A stretch of DNA of 64,000 nt from Nematostella vectensis (Eukaryota > Cnidaria > Anthozoa > Actiniaria > Edwardsiidae): assembly GCF_932526225.1 (NCBI RefSeq), contig NC_064034.1:9301387-9365386 (forward strand). Reading direction: 5' to 3'. A model generated the notes under the pieces. That model was not told the origin of the DNA and made no database searches. It worked only from the letters and a program-made list of their open reading frames with translations. A program made the translations under genes and the position numbers. Position 1 is the first letter of the stretch. Every line of letters begins with the position of its first letter. Of the stretch, positions 23,544 through 36,051 are shown one piece after another.

Positions 23544-26500
23544 ATGGCTGCTGCAAGATTTGTTGGTGCTCTTGGTTCGCAAGTGTTGCGTAATTGCAGC
23601 AGGGCTTTGGTTCTGCAGCAGCCAAGAAACGCTGCTCCAGCATTTCATCTCGCCAAGCGCATGATGTCTTTTTCTCGGTAAGTACAGGGTTAGAGGCGGA
23701 GCGTCCAGTTTCTTCGCAATATAGCTACTTATCGCGTAATACTTAAATCATAGAATATAAAGTGATTCAACCGGTTTTGTGTCCTGTTATTGTCTTGAAC
23801 TTCCATAAGCTCGGGTAACGACCCGGATTGGACAAAGACGTGTTGATAGTTGAAGTGAAAAAGGAAGCCATTTTAGATGTTGATCGTCTGTAGAAAATTA
23901 TCACGTGGCTAAATAAAGCCTTTTATTCAAAATAATAGCTAAAAAATGATAATAACAGCTTACTGAGAAAATGCAAAATCGTCTAACACGTACCAGACAT
24001 TTACCTTACTGATTATGTTTTAAATTCTTATTCCAAGTCCTATAAAAAGGTAAAATATAGCTATATCATGTATAGTTTTCTTCCTTTGCAAAAGGTCTAG
24101 ATGTAAACATTATAAAATATTGATGAGATGAGGTGGAGTTCGGAGGAATTTCTGGCCACTGTTTAACTCTTAAATAAAATGATTAGTGATTTTATTTCAG
24201 ATAAATGCATATTTTTTCCCTTTTATTTTTACATCCTGTTTATTACCCCACACTTTGCTCTCTCCCACATCATTGCAGTATAAGCCTGATTCATTTCTGA
24301 AACCTATTAGAGATATCATGATAGCATACTGCACCTACCTTAAATATATTTGGAATCATTTAAATAAAAAACGCGAGTGATTCAAATAAAACATTAGGAG
24401 TTTGCACCATTGGTATCATATATACATGCCAACAATGAATGCATAACTGATTATGATTCAAATATGACAACTGTGTTAGAATATCATGATAAAGAGACAC
24501 AACCAGCCACACCTTTTTTTTATTCAACATTGAGCAATGAATTTTGTAATGGCAATATAAAAACAAATTTTTAAACTCTGCCATTTTAAAATTCAATAGA
24601 AAGTATTGCAATACTTTCTCCAAATCAGCTGATTGTATTGGATGCTTTTTTAAACTTGGTATTTTGCTAGGATGACAAAATGGTTGCTGACACAGCCACT
24701 AAAAATAGATGGAAAGTCATATTTTGTAGGCTGATAAAGGTAGAAAACCAAGAGAGTTGGTTTAGTTATTATGTAACCTGTATACTCTTGTGTTGTACAA
24801 ATTAAATATAATTTCCTTGAAAGTTATCGTTATAGATAAGCCAATCTCTCCTCAAATTCATGTCTTTTATTATCAAAATATGATGATGTTTTCAAAAAAA
24901 AAAGGAGAAGTACAGTGAAACTGGGATTAAAAAAAAAACAACTTTTTGACAGTTGTCATACTCCTCCTAGGACCAGACCTGAATTTTCTGCATTTTGTTT
25001 TCCAATATAACTGGTGTTAGAAATGTGGTAGATACATGAGTGCTACAGATCCTCATTTTGTCCACCGAGAAGACGTTAAAGAAAGTATGAATACTAGTAT
25101 CTTTAAATATTTACAAAATTACCAGATTGACTGTTTGAGTATCCGTCTACTAGGAGTAGGTCTGGGTACTAGTCTATAAATGGAACGTGTCACATGTGCG
25201 GAACCGCATCGAGTCGATCACTCATTCCATTCGGGCCTACGGTTGCTTCAGTTCGTTCGCTTTCTCCCAGCTGAATTTTAACTTTTAACGTAGGTACACA
25301 TGTACTAGAGCTATTAACTAGGTTATCAACACTTGCATTGTTGGGGTATTTTATATATTTGCGCATTTTCTTTGTAGAGCCGATATGAGCAAGACGGCGA
25401 TTCAAAAGCCAGCCCCGGCTTTCTCCGGCACTGCAGTCAACAAGCACGGCGAATTCATCGACCTGAAGCTTTCTGATTATAAAGGTAAGCAAGGTTTAAG
25501 CATCTCTTCTGCTTTTCTACCGGTTGTTATCGCTCTAATTTGTTGTCTTTACCCAGGGAAATACGTTGTGCTGTTTTTCTACCCGCTCGATTTGTGAGTA
25601 TTATGAGTACATGACATCAAATCTCAACCGATTGTAAGGAGGCGCACATGGCTCATTTTCTGTGTTTTTTTTTAACTTTGTAAATAATCGTCTTTCAGCT
25701 GCTATGCTTTCTTTATTTTATGCGCACTTTTGAATTTGTGTTGTCGTAATGTTTAGTACCAGTATAACAAAAGGATGATTATCGAAATTTATACATCATT
25801 TCGCTTACTGTACTTAATAACTCGTTTCTTTTCGCGAAATCTCTCACATGACTGCCAAAATATTTCTTCTTAGCTAGTCCTTGGTCGCTACTTCATGTTT
25901 TTTTTCTCACATTTTTTCTTTAGCTAGACAAGGGAACGCTTATTTTATTACGCAATCAGACCGTCTCGACCGATCAACACATCTTATGTTCTGCATCTTT
26001 ACAAATCTGCCATCGCTTACGTGACAACAAAAGCTTTTTCCACTGGTGTGCGTTAAAATTATTTGTTTTGAAGAGTGCTGCTTGCTAAGTTTGTTTTAGT
26101 TTTAGTATTGCACTTTGAAATCGATTTTAGTGTATACCTTCTCGTAAGGCAGAAAGAAACACACTGTCAAGATGTTCATGAATACGTAAAATGCGACTTT
26201 TTAGCGGAAATTTGAAATGAGAAAAGTAAATATATAATTCTATTTTAAAGTCTTATAAAAAAGAAAAACACTTAGTATTAAACAATAACACACTAGTCAA
26301 GTTTCTTTTTGGTTTTTAAGGAATACAATCTTTTTTTGGAAAAAACATCCAGTTTACATTTGAGGCTGGGCGTAAATTATTTTTGGAGTATTATAAGTAA
26401 GGCCAAAAATTAACTTTGAGTGTATATAGAAATATAGTACCCAATGAATTATTAGAAAGGAATAACACCAATGTTCAAAAGCAGTAATATTCAAGGTTGT

Positions 26501-29500
26501 TATTGCCATTACGGTTTGATTCTTCATTTTTAGAATGTATCACACTTAAAAAACACTCCACCGCTACTAACCTTTTACATGTTTGCTAAGAACATGGTGA
26601 TAATGATTATAGGTCTATTGATGATAATAATCAAATGGTCTGATAAAAGAAATTAGGTTGAACGTTTCGAAATAAAAAAGTAATTATCTTATCCATTTAA
26701 TCAATTTTTTACTAATCAACTTTTTTCGAGCTAATATATTTGTCATAACTGTCATTTTTGTAAATAGAGCTACCAAAACAAAGAATCAGCAGTATTTAAT
26801 GCTTGAAAAACCTTCAATTTTTACATCATGTTCTTATTTTATTTTTTGTGTGTATTGGAGAAAATTCTGCGAGGTTTATTTTGCCATGCGAGTCTGGATT
26901 TCAAAAGGATTGGTGGATTTGTTGAGCACTTTGGAATTTGGCGGTTGTCAGAGTTTGCAAACTTGTCTATTTTATATACAGAAGGCGACGGGAAAAATTC
27001 ACAGCAGCTAAAACAGCTTAAAATGGCAAATAATGGTGGGTTTGAGTAGCAGCAATGTCAAGCTACTGTTTTATTTTCAAATCAGCATATTTATTTCAAC
27101 AAGATTTGTTCTCTCATACAAACTCTGTACGCTCATACAAACTCTGTAATAAACCTACTCTTGCGTGAGCCTGGGCTACCTGTGTTGTGACTTGCTATGT
27201 AACAGATGGCAAGACCTTTCTCTTAGATTTTGGTTGTTACAATAACTCAGCTAGACTGCACACCTTCAATATCATTCTTTATTGTTTATCCTTTTTGGAG
27301 GTAATTTAGATTAAAGTTTTGCAATTGGTTATTAGCATATCTTTCGCTCTTTTCAATATGGAAATGTGCAAAATCTTAACTCTTATGCCTTGGAATCACA
27401 ATTATAAAGTGGTCTCATTTCGAACCAAAAACATCTCTGTTTTTTTCACAGACAATAAATGGGTCACAGGTTTGAAAATTCTTTCATCTTATCTCCATGG
27501 CAAAGTGACAAAATATTGGTTTATTATGCCTGTTGTTGTGGAATTAAAAAAAAAGGTTAAATCACTTTATTATTCTAAACTGTTGATATTTGGTGGATTA
27601 TTTTGTGGACATCACAATTGGTCTGGATATTTACCTACCCTTTGTTAATTGGTAGATTGCCAATTTTCTTGTTGCTTGAAAATAAAAAGAAATTGTAATA
27701 AAATAAAATAAACCCCCAACCACTGGTTACTTGGAGGCCCTAGTATTAACAGGATCAATTTTGTATTGTTTAAATTTAATTAATGTCTCAAATTGCTAGT
27801 TCTTGAGTCAATTGCTCTCAAAACTCACGTTTATTTTGCAAATACAGTGAGAAGGGCCAATAACATTTTCTTGGCTTCAAGATAAATTATATTTTACACC
27901 AGGTAACCCAAAGCTGTACTCATACTGATGTTATTATACTGATGATTATGGTGTTTTTATTTTTCAGCACTTTTGTCTGCCCAACGGAAATCATTGCCTT
28001 CAGTGACCGTGTGGATGAGTTTAAGGCCATTAACTGTGAAGTGATCGCCTGCTCTGTAGATTCAGAGTACTCCCACTTGGCTTGGTATGTTTGCTATGAA
28101 GCACTTTATTCAAATACGGTTTAGTCATAGGGTCATAGCTAGGATTTTGAATGCCCAAAGGAGGAAGCCCTAAATTTGTTATAATTGTAATGATTCCTTC
28201 TTGCGTATCGAGAGCGAACCTCCCATTTTCAGTGTGTAGGTGTTTGCAGAGTCTCCTTACCTCATAGGTTTGACTTATTATAATCTGTGGTATAACATAG
28301 CAGTGCTTAAACAAGGACCTATGTTACATGTAAATGAGCATACCTGGTCAAAACCGTAATTTCTGCTAGACTTCATCAAGTGCAGAGCTCTGTAAATATC
28401 AGGTAAAGCTGAAGATTAACTTTGATAATTTCTAAGATGAAAATCATGTTTGATACACACAATGCTATAATGGCAAAATTGGAATCAGTGCATGTTCGTT
28501 TAAAACAATGCTACATGTGTGTGTAACAAAAGTAACAAAAACTGAAAAATTTTGCGTCAAAAAGCTTTCCGATCTTTATTAATTATCCTGTTTTCAGAGA
28601 AGATAAAATAGGGTTCATGCGTAGTTGCTTTTGTGCTATTGTTGTTTTAAGAAATTATTTTAAACTTGGTCCTTCATCTTTTTTTCTTATTGCTATTGCA
28701 TCTCTGGATTCATCGAAATTTAACAGGAAAGATGACTTAGACCTTTTTAGTTACATTTGAGTCTCAAGAAAGTCATTGAAACTGCCGTTCTGACATCAGA
28801 AACTAAAGAGTTTTGTTGTTTACTGTTACAGGACGAATGTCCCACGCAAGAAGGGTGGAATTGGTAACATTAACATTCCCATTCTGTCTGACCTGACAAA
28901 GCAGATCTCTAAAGACTACGGCGTGCTGCTGGAAGACCAGGGAGTGGCACTCAGGTAAGTGTGACTGCTAACCAATTTTAACAACAAATTTTGTTTGATG
29001 TCTGTATGTGAATTAAAACATTTATGAAATATATATAAAAAAAAATAAGAGATCCTTGTAAAACCATTAGGTATCTTGTATGATAGAATGCAGCAGTTCT
29101 CTCATTCATTTCTTTTAGGGGGCTGTTCATCATTGATGATAAGGGTATCCTTCGACAAATCACCATAAACGATCTACCAGTTGGGAGATCTGTTGATGAG
29201 ACACTACGCCTGATTCAGGCCTTCCAATTCACAGACAAGCACGGAGAAGGTAGGTTATGTAGCATGCAATTACCTGGCTAGTTGGGTCTTACTCTTTTGA
29301 GAAGTTAAAGTTAGTTTGAGTAGCATGCCATTACCTGGCAGGTCTCACTCTTTGGGAGAAGTTAGTTTGAGTAGCATGCCATTACCTGTGTCAAGTTGGA
29401 TCTTACTCTTTTGAGAAGTTAGGTTATATAGCATGAAATAACCTGGATGTGTCTCACTTTTCTCACTCTTTGTTTCTTGTTCTTTCAGTGTGTCCAGCCG

Positions 29501-30092
29501 GATGGCGTCCTGGTGCTGATACGGTAAGGGTCAGTTGTGGATAGATGTGCAAATAACTACATTGACAACAACAATTACAATAATAACACCAATGAGAACA
29601 ACAATGAAAATAACAGCAATCATAACACGTTATTCCTTATACCTCAGTAGATACATTAATTGTTTCATTCTTAATAACAATAATTATTAAACAAGCCATC
29701 TGTATTTACTTGATTTGCTAAATTCGTGTAAAATATCATGACAATTCTAAAATGTAAGGCAATTGAAGAAACTTGAAATCAGAATATATATTCCTATGTT
29801 TAACATTTAAGAGGACTGGAGAGAAACCTCAGTCTATATTGACAGGGTTCAAAATAGCGGCCGGCTGTTTTCAGGTCTTTGCCGGCTTTATTTTTGTGTA
29901 TCCCCTTCTCATATTTTTTGTGCAGGCTTTTTTCCCCACCAAAATCCACAAAGCCGGCAAAATCTAGCAGATTTGAATAAATTATTTTGAACCCTGTTTG
30001 ACCATATTGTTGCTTGTCTATATCGACCATATTGTTACTTTCAGATTATCCCTGAGCCACAGAAGAGCTCCTCCTACTTTAGCAAGCAATAA
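23544..30092 (+). CDS. PRDX3: Mitochondrial 2-Cys peroxiredoxin
   Basis: Eight exons in phase give 243 residues: 23544-23677, 25378-25484, 25557-25593, 27968-28084, 28832-28954, 29119-29249, 29489-29523, 30045-30092. The first exon encodes an Arg-rich, acid-free leader typical of mitochondrial targeting. Mature motifs are the peroxidatic C97 in FVCPTE, the resolving C218 in GEVCPAGW, GGIG at 140-143 and YF at 239-240; the GGxG and YF motifs mark sensitivity to overoxidation in eukaryotic 2-Cys enzymes. The sequence [20 protein letters not shown] is typical of the family. It should reduce H2O2 in mitochondria using thioredoxin. The poly(A) signal AATAAA lies at 30348-30353. Intron 6 carries a donor-anchored repeat. 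A cytosolic isoform from the internal ATG at 25386 is possible but unsupported. Confidence 0.96.
24497..24694. mobile_element. Family-M miniature element, copy 4 (inverted)
   Basis: It starts ACAACCAGCCACACCTTTTT and ends GACAAAATGGTTGCTGACAC, and contains the family block in reverse (TTGGATGCTTTTTTAAACTT). It lies in PRDX3 intron 1. Confidence 0.6.
25594..27967. other. Large PRDX3 intron 3
   Basis: An AT-rich intron of about 2.4 kb with no supported gene. Open stretches near 26799-27049 and 27319-27648 have low-complexity composition and no recognisable domains, and were not called. Confidence 0.6.
29244..29453 (+). repeat. Donor-anchored minisatellite, PRDX3 intron 6
   Basis: About four units of 51-57 bp start GAGAAG followed by a variant of GTTAGTTTGAGTAGCATGCC and ATTACCTGG...TCTTACTCTTT. 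Unit one is the true junction (GAGAAG/GTAGGT, exon end 29249). Later units have GAGAAGTTA, so the donor is mostly lost in the copies. Confidence 0.88.
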
Positions 30093-30347
30093 GGAACCTC
30101 ATCGGAGGGCCAAAACAAGAATAGCTCATTGTTTTTGTGTTTTTATTGTGTTTAGCAAGAGAACATTTAAATGCGGCTACCATAGTATAAGAATGTGGTG
30201 TTTCTAGTTTTGACTGTGAAAAATTAGACACATTCTAATAAGTAAATGTACGTTGTGTAAATGATCCAAAGACCTTTAGTGGAGTTTTAGCTAAATAGAA
30301 GCTTAACATGGGAATGTGTGTAAATGTTGCGGTGTTATAAATGTGTC

Positions 30348-30353
30348 AATAAA
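30348..30353 (+). terminator. PRDX3 poly(A) signal
   Basis: AATAAA about 256 bp after the PRDX3 stop codon, followed by a T-rich stretch. Confidence 0.65.
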
Positions 30354-30910
30354 TGGTCTTTTCACGTATACCTACAACCGCAGTAGATTATTTATTTATC
30401 AGGCAGGGTAATATAATATCTTATGTAGCTGTAGCTAGGTTTGCGTGCTCACAAAAACGCCTACGTGCAGTAGCGTCTGCATTGTTTAGTGGTGGAACTC
30501 GGATAAGTAATGATCTAAGATAGCGCCAACATTTAAATGAAAACCTGTAATTGGGGAGAGTTTTGATCTAAGCCACATGCAATAACGTCAACAGTGTTGG
30601 GGAAAACCCCTCAGTTGGACTAAGTTATTATCTAAGCCGCGTGCAATAGTGCCAGCATTGCTGCTGATTGCCGATTGCTAAAAAAAAGCCTAGCTCTTTA
30701 GACACCTCAATGGACCTAGGCAGTAGTCCTCACATCAATCCCGCAACTCGCAAGCGGTCGGAGCGGCTACGTATCAGCTACATGCTGATAGCCCACAGCT
30801 AACACCTAATAAACTGAAACAAGTTGTTACCAAGAAGGTTTCAGTAGAAGCGTTTTTTTTTTTCTTTTCTTGGTACGCTGGGTGTCGGATAATTGTCGCG
30901 CTCGGGCTTT

Positions 30911-31010
30911 TTATTGTTTTAAAAAACAATAAGGCCGAGCGGTAAGGCTCTCGCCCTCGTTGGCATTCCTTGGTCAAGTTTCTGCGGTGCGAGAGCCTTA
31001 TTTCGGCCCT
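30911..31010. repeat. Inverted repeat with AAGGCTCTCGC arms
   Basis: GGCCGAGCGGTAAGGCTCTC on the left is mirrored by GAGAGCCTTATTTCGGCC on the right. A smaller TTATTGTTTTAAAAAACAAT palindrome lies just before it. It is probably a miniature element or the remains of one, in the PRDX3-MARVEL intergenic region. Confidence 0.5.
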
Positions 31011-31097
31011 AGTTACCCCTCTGGCCTGGGGTAAACACACACGGATTATTAAAGATTATTGTGTAGATATTTTGTTTTGGTTATTTTTTATAAACTC

Positions 31098-31312
31098 CTA
31101 TTTCACAAAAGGTTGTCAGTGCAAATGGTAAATGGCTTATGGGAACTTATTATTCGTAAAATTACAGGTGTTAAATAAAGTCCAGCAATAATAGAGCCAA
31201 GCATTAGATAATTGTTTTGATTTATCCATATTCTTCGAGACGCATGGTTACTTTCGGTCGTTAAACTCCCATTTGGGAATCGCCATTTGCACTGACAACC
31301 TTATTGAAATAG
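31098..31312. mobile_element. Foldback element upstream of the MARVEL-like gene
   Basis: CTATTTCAC...GGTTGTCAGTGCAAATGG at the left is inverted as GCCATTTGCACTGACAACC...TTGAAATAG at the right, with arms of about 30 bp and a total of 215 bp. It ends about 280 bp before the start codon, inside the likely promoter. Confidence 0.75.
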
Positions 31313-31594
31313 TGTATACACGTGATGGTCATGCCTACGGGAACGCTTGTAACGCATGCTAAGATCAATAAAACAAAAATAATAAAAAAAGACCTTTTTT
31401 TTTCTTTTTCAAGGCTGGCTACGCTTCTAACTGAACAATATTTTCTTTGAGGAGTAGAGGTGTTCTGTTTCGGAAAAGGGTTACTCCGAGATTTCCGGTT
31501 TTACACTCTCCCCAGTTCCCGCTGAACGGGGGTGTGTCTTAGGTCAACGATTCTCCAAATAGCAGGGAAGTCGGGCCGTGCGTGTATAGCAGCT

Positions 31595-34500
31595 ATGGCG
31601 ATAAATTCGTCGTACGCCTGGGGTAAAGGAATGCTTAAGCTTCTACTAGTGGTAGGTATTATTTGTAACATCGAGTTCTAACCAAAACGTCAGCAGTATT
31701 TACACACGAACGAAACATTCGCAAGGTTGGAATCGCCTTGTAAACATACCCGATTATTCCAAGATAAATTTTACGCTACTCGAGCTTTGCTATTTATCAT
31801 ATTTCTCTGTGAATATTTTGATTAGAATTGTGCAGGACTCGGAAGCTTTTTCGGGGATATTTGCTGTGATTTAACTCTACTTTAGAGCACAAACCAGAAT
31901 ATTAAATGCGCGATTGTATGATAGCATACACTCTACTATCAGCCAGGGTAGATCTGTGACCGCATCTTACAATCCATTTTTCGATCCATTCATTCACGCA
32001 AACCTTGGATAAATCCTAGATTGCGTGACTCCGGGGATACACTAGCATCCTACTGTGAAGTATTTTGCGAAATGTTACAATACTAACAAAAAAGTTAAGG
32101 GAGTCAAAATTAAAAATAACATTGGCGACGGCCCCAACCTCATTGTTCCGGCAGTGACAGTTCTAATGAAAGGAGTATGTTTGATTAAAGTGAAAGACCA
32201 AAACAGCCAAACGGGTTGCTTTTGCAAAACAACAGCCCCATATTATTGCAAGAGCACAAAAAAAATTAATTACAAAAAGAGCTAGAGCAGAACAAAATCA
32301 AGAGAAAAAGAGCAACATTAAAGCGCACGTACTGTATTTCTAAAAAGATAAACGGTACATGTTTATTTTCCTCAAAGGCTGTTTAAACACTTGAAACGAA
32401 GAAACACATTTTCTCGCACCAAAGCTGTCTCGTTTTTACTTCTTAAAAAAAATCATTATCCATAAAGCTGTTTCATAGCAATGGAATGTCAAATGTTACC
32501 CGCTTTTAATGAATCTTGCATAACGCCAGATCAGAGATAAAGCTATTATCAAAACCATTTACTACAGTTGTCTGTTATCGAGAAGTTATGAATCAAAATA
32601 CATGGGCTAATTCATGCGCATATTTGACTAGAATGTTCGAACACACGTCACATGAATGTCACTCCCGGAACCAAAAACGTTAAGAAAAAAAAAACACTTT
32701 TGATGATACAGATCAAAATACAAAGATTTTAGGAGCTAAATGTGGGGCTAATGTTATTTATATAAATTTTAAATCTTATACTGACCGAATCCACCGCCTT
32801 TAAATATACCTAAAATTATCCAGTTACTTACAGCAGTATAGAGAATAGCATTTCCATCAAAAGATACGACTATCAAACCGCGGGCTAATCTGTTGTATTT
32901 ATGATTTCAATTTCCTGTTCTATTGCCTGACTCGATATATGAAATAGCCAGCTATCACGAAAGGAATCAATTCTATCATTCACCTTCTATTTACTAAAGG
33001 GCTATTAATTTCGGTTTTCACGACTGAAGGCCTACACCCATTAGCTTTGACTACAAAGAAAGATACTCCTTGTGGCCTCTTAACCATCTGATTTGTGGTG
33101 ACTGAAAGATATGAGTCAGATAATACCCAGATGTCCTGGAAAACTAATTTATGTTTTCTCAATGGCGGGCTTGGTTTGTTCCTCTATGGTCAAACATGCA
33201 AATGAGAATCCCTCATGACTAAAGTGGTTATGTGATAATGGAATTCATTTAAGGCGGGAGTGGAAATTGCAGCAGACCTTGTGCACCTGCCCACGTGTAA
33301 AACAAAACAAAGTTCGAGGTTTTCCACCCAAAAACCTTACTCGGGTTCTCCGTGTATACTTTCTCGTGCCACCGTTCAAGCGACAACCTCCCTGTCCCTA
33401 TATCTTTTGTTACCCATGACAGCACAAGGCGTAGCACATCTAAGTGTGCCTTTATGTAAAACCAGTACATTTCAGGTGCGTTCCCAGGATTGGCCGAAGG
33501 GAGGTGCGCAGTCATAGGTTCATATGGAAAAAGCCTAGGGTCTGAAGATTTCTTTATTAGAAATGACCCACATTTTGGCCGCCAAGGGGGTGCGCGCGGG
33601 GGGATGCGCGCGCACCCTGCGCACCCCCGTGTACGCGCCTGCTTTTCAGGAATCACAACCTGAACAATAACCGATCCGATCACTTTTCCTACTCCCTTAC
33701 CCTGGGTACCAGAGGCTCCAAGCTTCTCTACCCCGCAACATTGTCAAAGATCACTGCATTTGATACTGTGAAGACTTTCTCAATGTCCGTTGGTGGGCTG
33801 CACAACGCGCGCCCGTTTTTGTTTCGCTAACTGAAGAAAGTACCAATTAGATCCCGCACTCTTATTGGGGAAAAAAAGGGGGCGACTTAGGGTAAGTCTA
33901 GACACTGCGATACTCATGCATTTTACAATTTATTTCATTTGTTCATTTACTCTGCCCCGCACTAAACACTAAACTCCGTTTCTAGTTGCACCTTCCATTT
34001 TGAGTTAATTTCTCAGTGTGTTATATTTTCATTACACGTACCTTGTAGTAACTTTGATGTTGATTCAATAAATTTAAAAAAATGGTGCACATGACTCGCG
34101 TCGGCCAGTTAAAAGAAGAGCTAGGCATGCATGGTTCTGACAGTGATGGATTGCGCGTCTTTGTACAAATATCAAAACACGTGCTTCCTTTGCGACGCTG
34201 CGAAAAATAGCACATTTCTCTGCAACTCGCAACATTACAAAATCAAGTATCACACCATCTTGTTTGTTGTTTTAGGGGACATGTTGCGCGGCCTTCGCGT
34301 GTTGGCTGGTTGCAGATGATCGTACAAGGGACTATCGTTCCTCTGAGTACAAAAGCCGCTACGATTATTTCCTGTTTACACACGTGGCGGGTGCAGGCTC
34401 CTCTATCCTTATTTGGTTTCTGTTCCTGTTTGCGGTCACAGAGTCGTGCGGATCGCAAAAGTGTTGGGCAGTTTTGGTGAGTAGTAAGGTAGAAGGGAGG

Positions 34501-36051
34501 GAAGGGGGGATAAGGGTGTGGGGGGTGGGTGTAGCCGCCGTCCCTGGTTCCGTCGATCGTTACGAGTGACCGTATTACAGCTACTAGCTTCATCACCTTC
34601 GCAGTCATCATCCATAGTCATCATTGAGGTCATGGCTTTTGGCTTCAGTTGCGGTCATCATGCAGTCATGGCTTTTGACTCTAGGCGCTATCATCATTGT
34701 TGTCGTGGCTTCTAGTTCAAGTTGCAGGCCCGTAGCCAGGATTTTGAGCGGGGAGGGGGGGAGGGTGTTCGTTTACCCATTTAGCGGACCATTTTCTCTT
34801 AGATAACTCGCCCTAGCTCGCAGTGGTACTCAGTTTTCCTTCATTGGAGCCGACCTTCTAGTCCAGTGGGGTGGTTCTTCCGAGCCCCCCTGGCTACGGG
34901 CCTGAGTTGAAGTATTCTAAGCATTCGTGGCTTCTAGCTCAAGTCGAAGGCACTATAGTCGAGTCATGGCCTCTAGCTCGAATCGCAGTCAGTATAGCGG
35001 TCCTAGTCATGGTCGTCAACCTACTCGAGTTCCAGTCATGGCTTCCAACTCCATTCATGGACATCACTGGAGTCACGGCTTCTTTCTTTAGTCGCAGTCG
35101 CAGGAGTGATCCCATAAATGGGGGGCGAAAGTTGGGGGGAGGGGTGGGTAGTGGTTTTAGGGGGAAGGTGGGTGGTGGTTTCAAATTCTTAAGCGCTATT
35201 TATAAGAACGCGGGGGATAACCCAGGTTTTTATGCACGGGATTTTGATATGCTCAACAAATTTGTTGTCGGTCGCATATGTACCTGTTGGTTTAAAAAAC
35301 GTTCATATATAAAGAAACATCCGCTCAGAAAAGTGGGCGGGCCCCCTGCCCCCCCCCCCCCCCCTTCTGCGTCCCCTGAGTCATTGCTTCTTTCTCAACT
35401 CACAATGCAGCCATGGCTTTTGTCTCCAATGGCAGTCATTATTGCTGTCATGACTTGATGACAATATATACATAAAAGTCTAACTAAACTCCCTTGTATT
35501 TGCAGGTGTTCTTTATCTCTATTGGGCTTGCTGTTGCTTGCGTCGTTGCTGGTGGTCTGACAGTCGAGTACGCAAAGGATGAGAAGGAATCCTTTCTCTA
35601 TGACTTGAGCGACAAGTACAAATGGAAAGCTGATCACCGTATTGCATCTGTGGTAAATGTTGTACCAGGCTTTGGAATAAAAAAAAATGGTCCTTTCTGT
35701 GCCTTTTGGTGCTTTCGCTATGCGGAGAAAAGGTTCAATGAATCTGTTCGCTTCAGTTGTTAGGAGCATTTGTCAATGCACATGGCTGCTATTTTCAATT
35801 GCTTAACGTTACTTCCTTTCAATGCAGCCTTTTTTCAAAATGAAACCAGTGGCAATCCTTACATACAGTTCTTAACCAGCTGGGAGGTCCAGATCGTGAA
35901 ATAACATAGGAGGGGTCTTGAAAATACTGATCGTGGCAGAAAGCCAAAATTGCATTGATAATCACATTTTTTTCATTCTCAGGCTGCAGCGTTTGTGTCT
36001 TCTCTGCTGTTCTTTATCGACGCCATTATCCATTTTAAGGAAGTCCGCTGA
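31595..36051 (+). CDS. Four-helix MARVEL-like membrane protein
   Basis: Four exons, all phase 0, give 157 residues: 31595-31651, 34276-34476, 35506-35652, 35983-36051. Predicted membrane segments lie at about 12-31, 51-71, 83-105 and 136-153, with short termini; the third loop holds EYAKDEKESFLYDLSDKYKW. Size and topology fit the MARVEL superfamily (MAL, plasmolipin, CMTM), which acts in vesicle traffic and membrane apposition. The exact subfamily is not clear, so no symbol is given. Intron 1 is 2.6 kb and intron 2 about 1 kb with a degenerate tandem repeat. The poly(A) signal AATAAA lies at 36469-36474. The ATG at 31595 was chosen because it joins in phase to the exon at 34276. Confidence 0.78.
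33473..33641. mobile_element. Family-G miniature element, copy 1
   Basis: The ends CAGGTGCGTTCCCAGGATTG and CACCCCCGTGTACGCGCCTG are inverted copies (CAGGYGCGTWC). The inner sequence has GTGCGCAGTCATAGGTTCAT, then ATGGAAAAAGC and AAATGACCCACATTTTGGCC. This is the best preserved of about six copies in the window. It lies in intron 1 of the MARVEL-like gene. Confidence 0.75.
34565..35110. repeat. Degenerate tandem repeat, core GTCATGGCTTCTAGCTC
   Basis: About ten poor copies of a 40-50-bp unit with GTCATGGCTTCTAGCTC and TCGCAGTCATCA, in intron 2 of the MARVEL-like gene, interrupted by the element at 34725-34904. Two further copies lie near 35400-35460, next to the following exon. Confidence 0.7.
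34725..34904. mobile_element. hAT-like MITE, copy 1, with 5-bp target duplication
   Basis: The terminal inverted repeats are CAGGCCCGTAGCCAGGATTT at the left and CCCCCTGGCTACGGGCCTG at the right, total 180 bp. It is flanked on both sides by AGTTG (34720-34724 and 34905-34909). The CAGG start and 5-bp duplication suggest a hAT-related family; that assignment is an inference. Confidence 0.8.

Noticed and set aside
26799-27648. Several overlapping small reading frames in PRDX3 intron 3
   Set aside because: AT-rich, hydrophobic, without splice phase links or recognisable motifs.
33249-33683. 144-residue - strand reading frame
   Set aside because: It covers a family-G miniature element and flanking intron; the low-complexity composition gives no support.
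34871-35458. 195-residue + strand reading frame
   Set aside because: It runs through a degenerate tandem repeat and G/C runs within the MARVEL-like gene intron and shows no domain.
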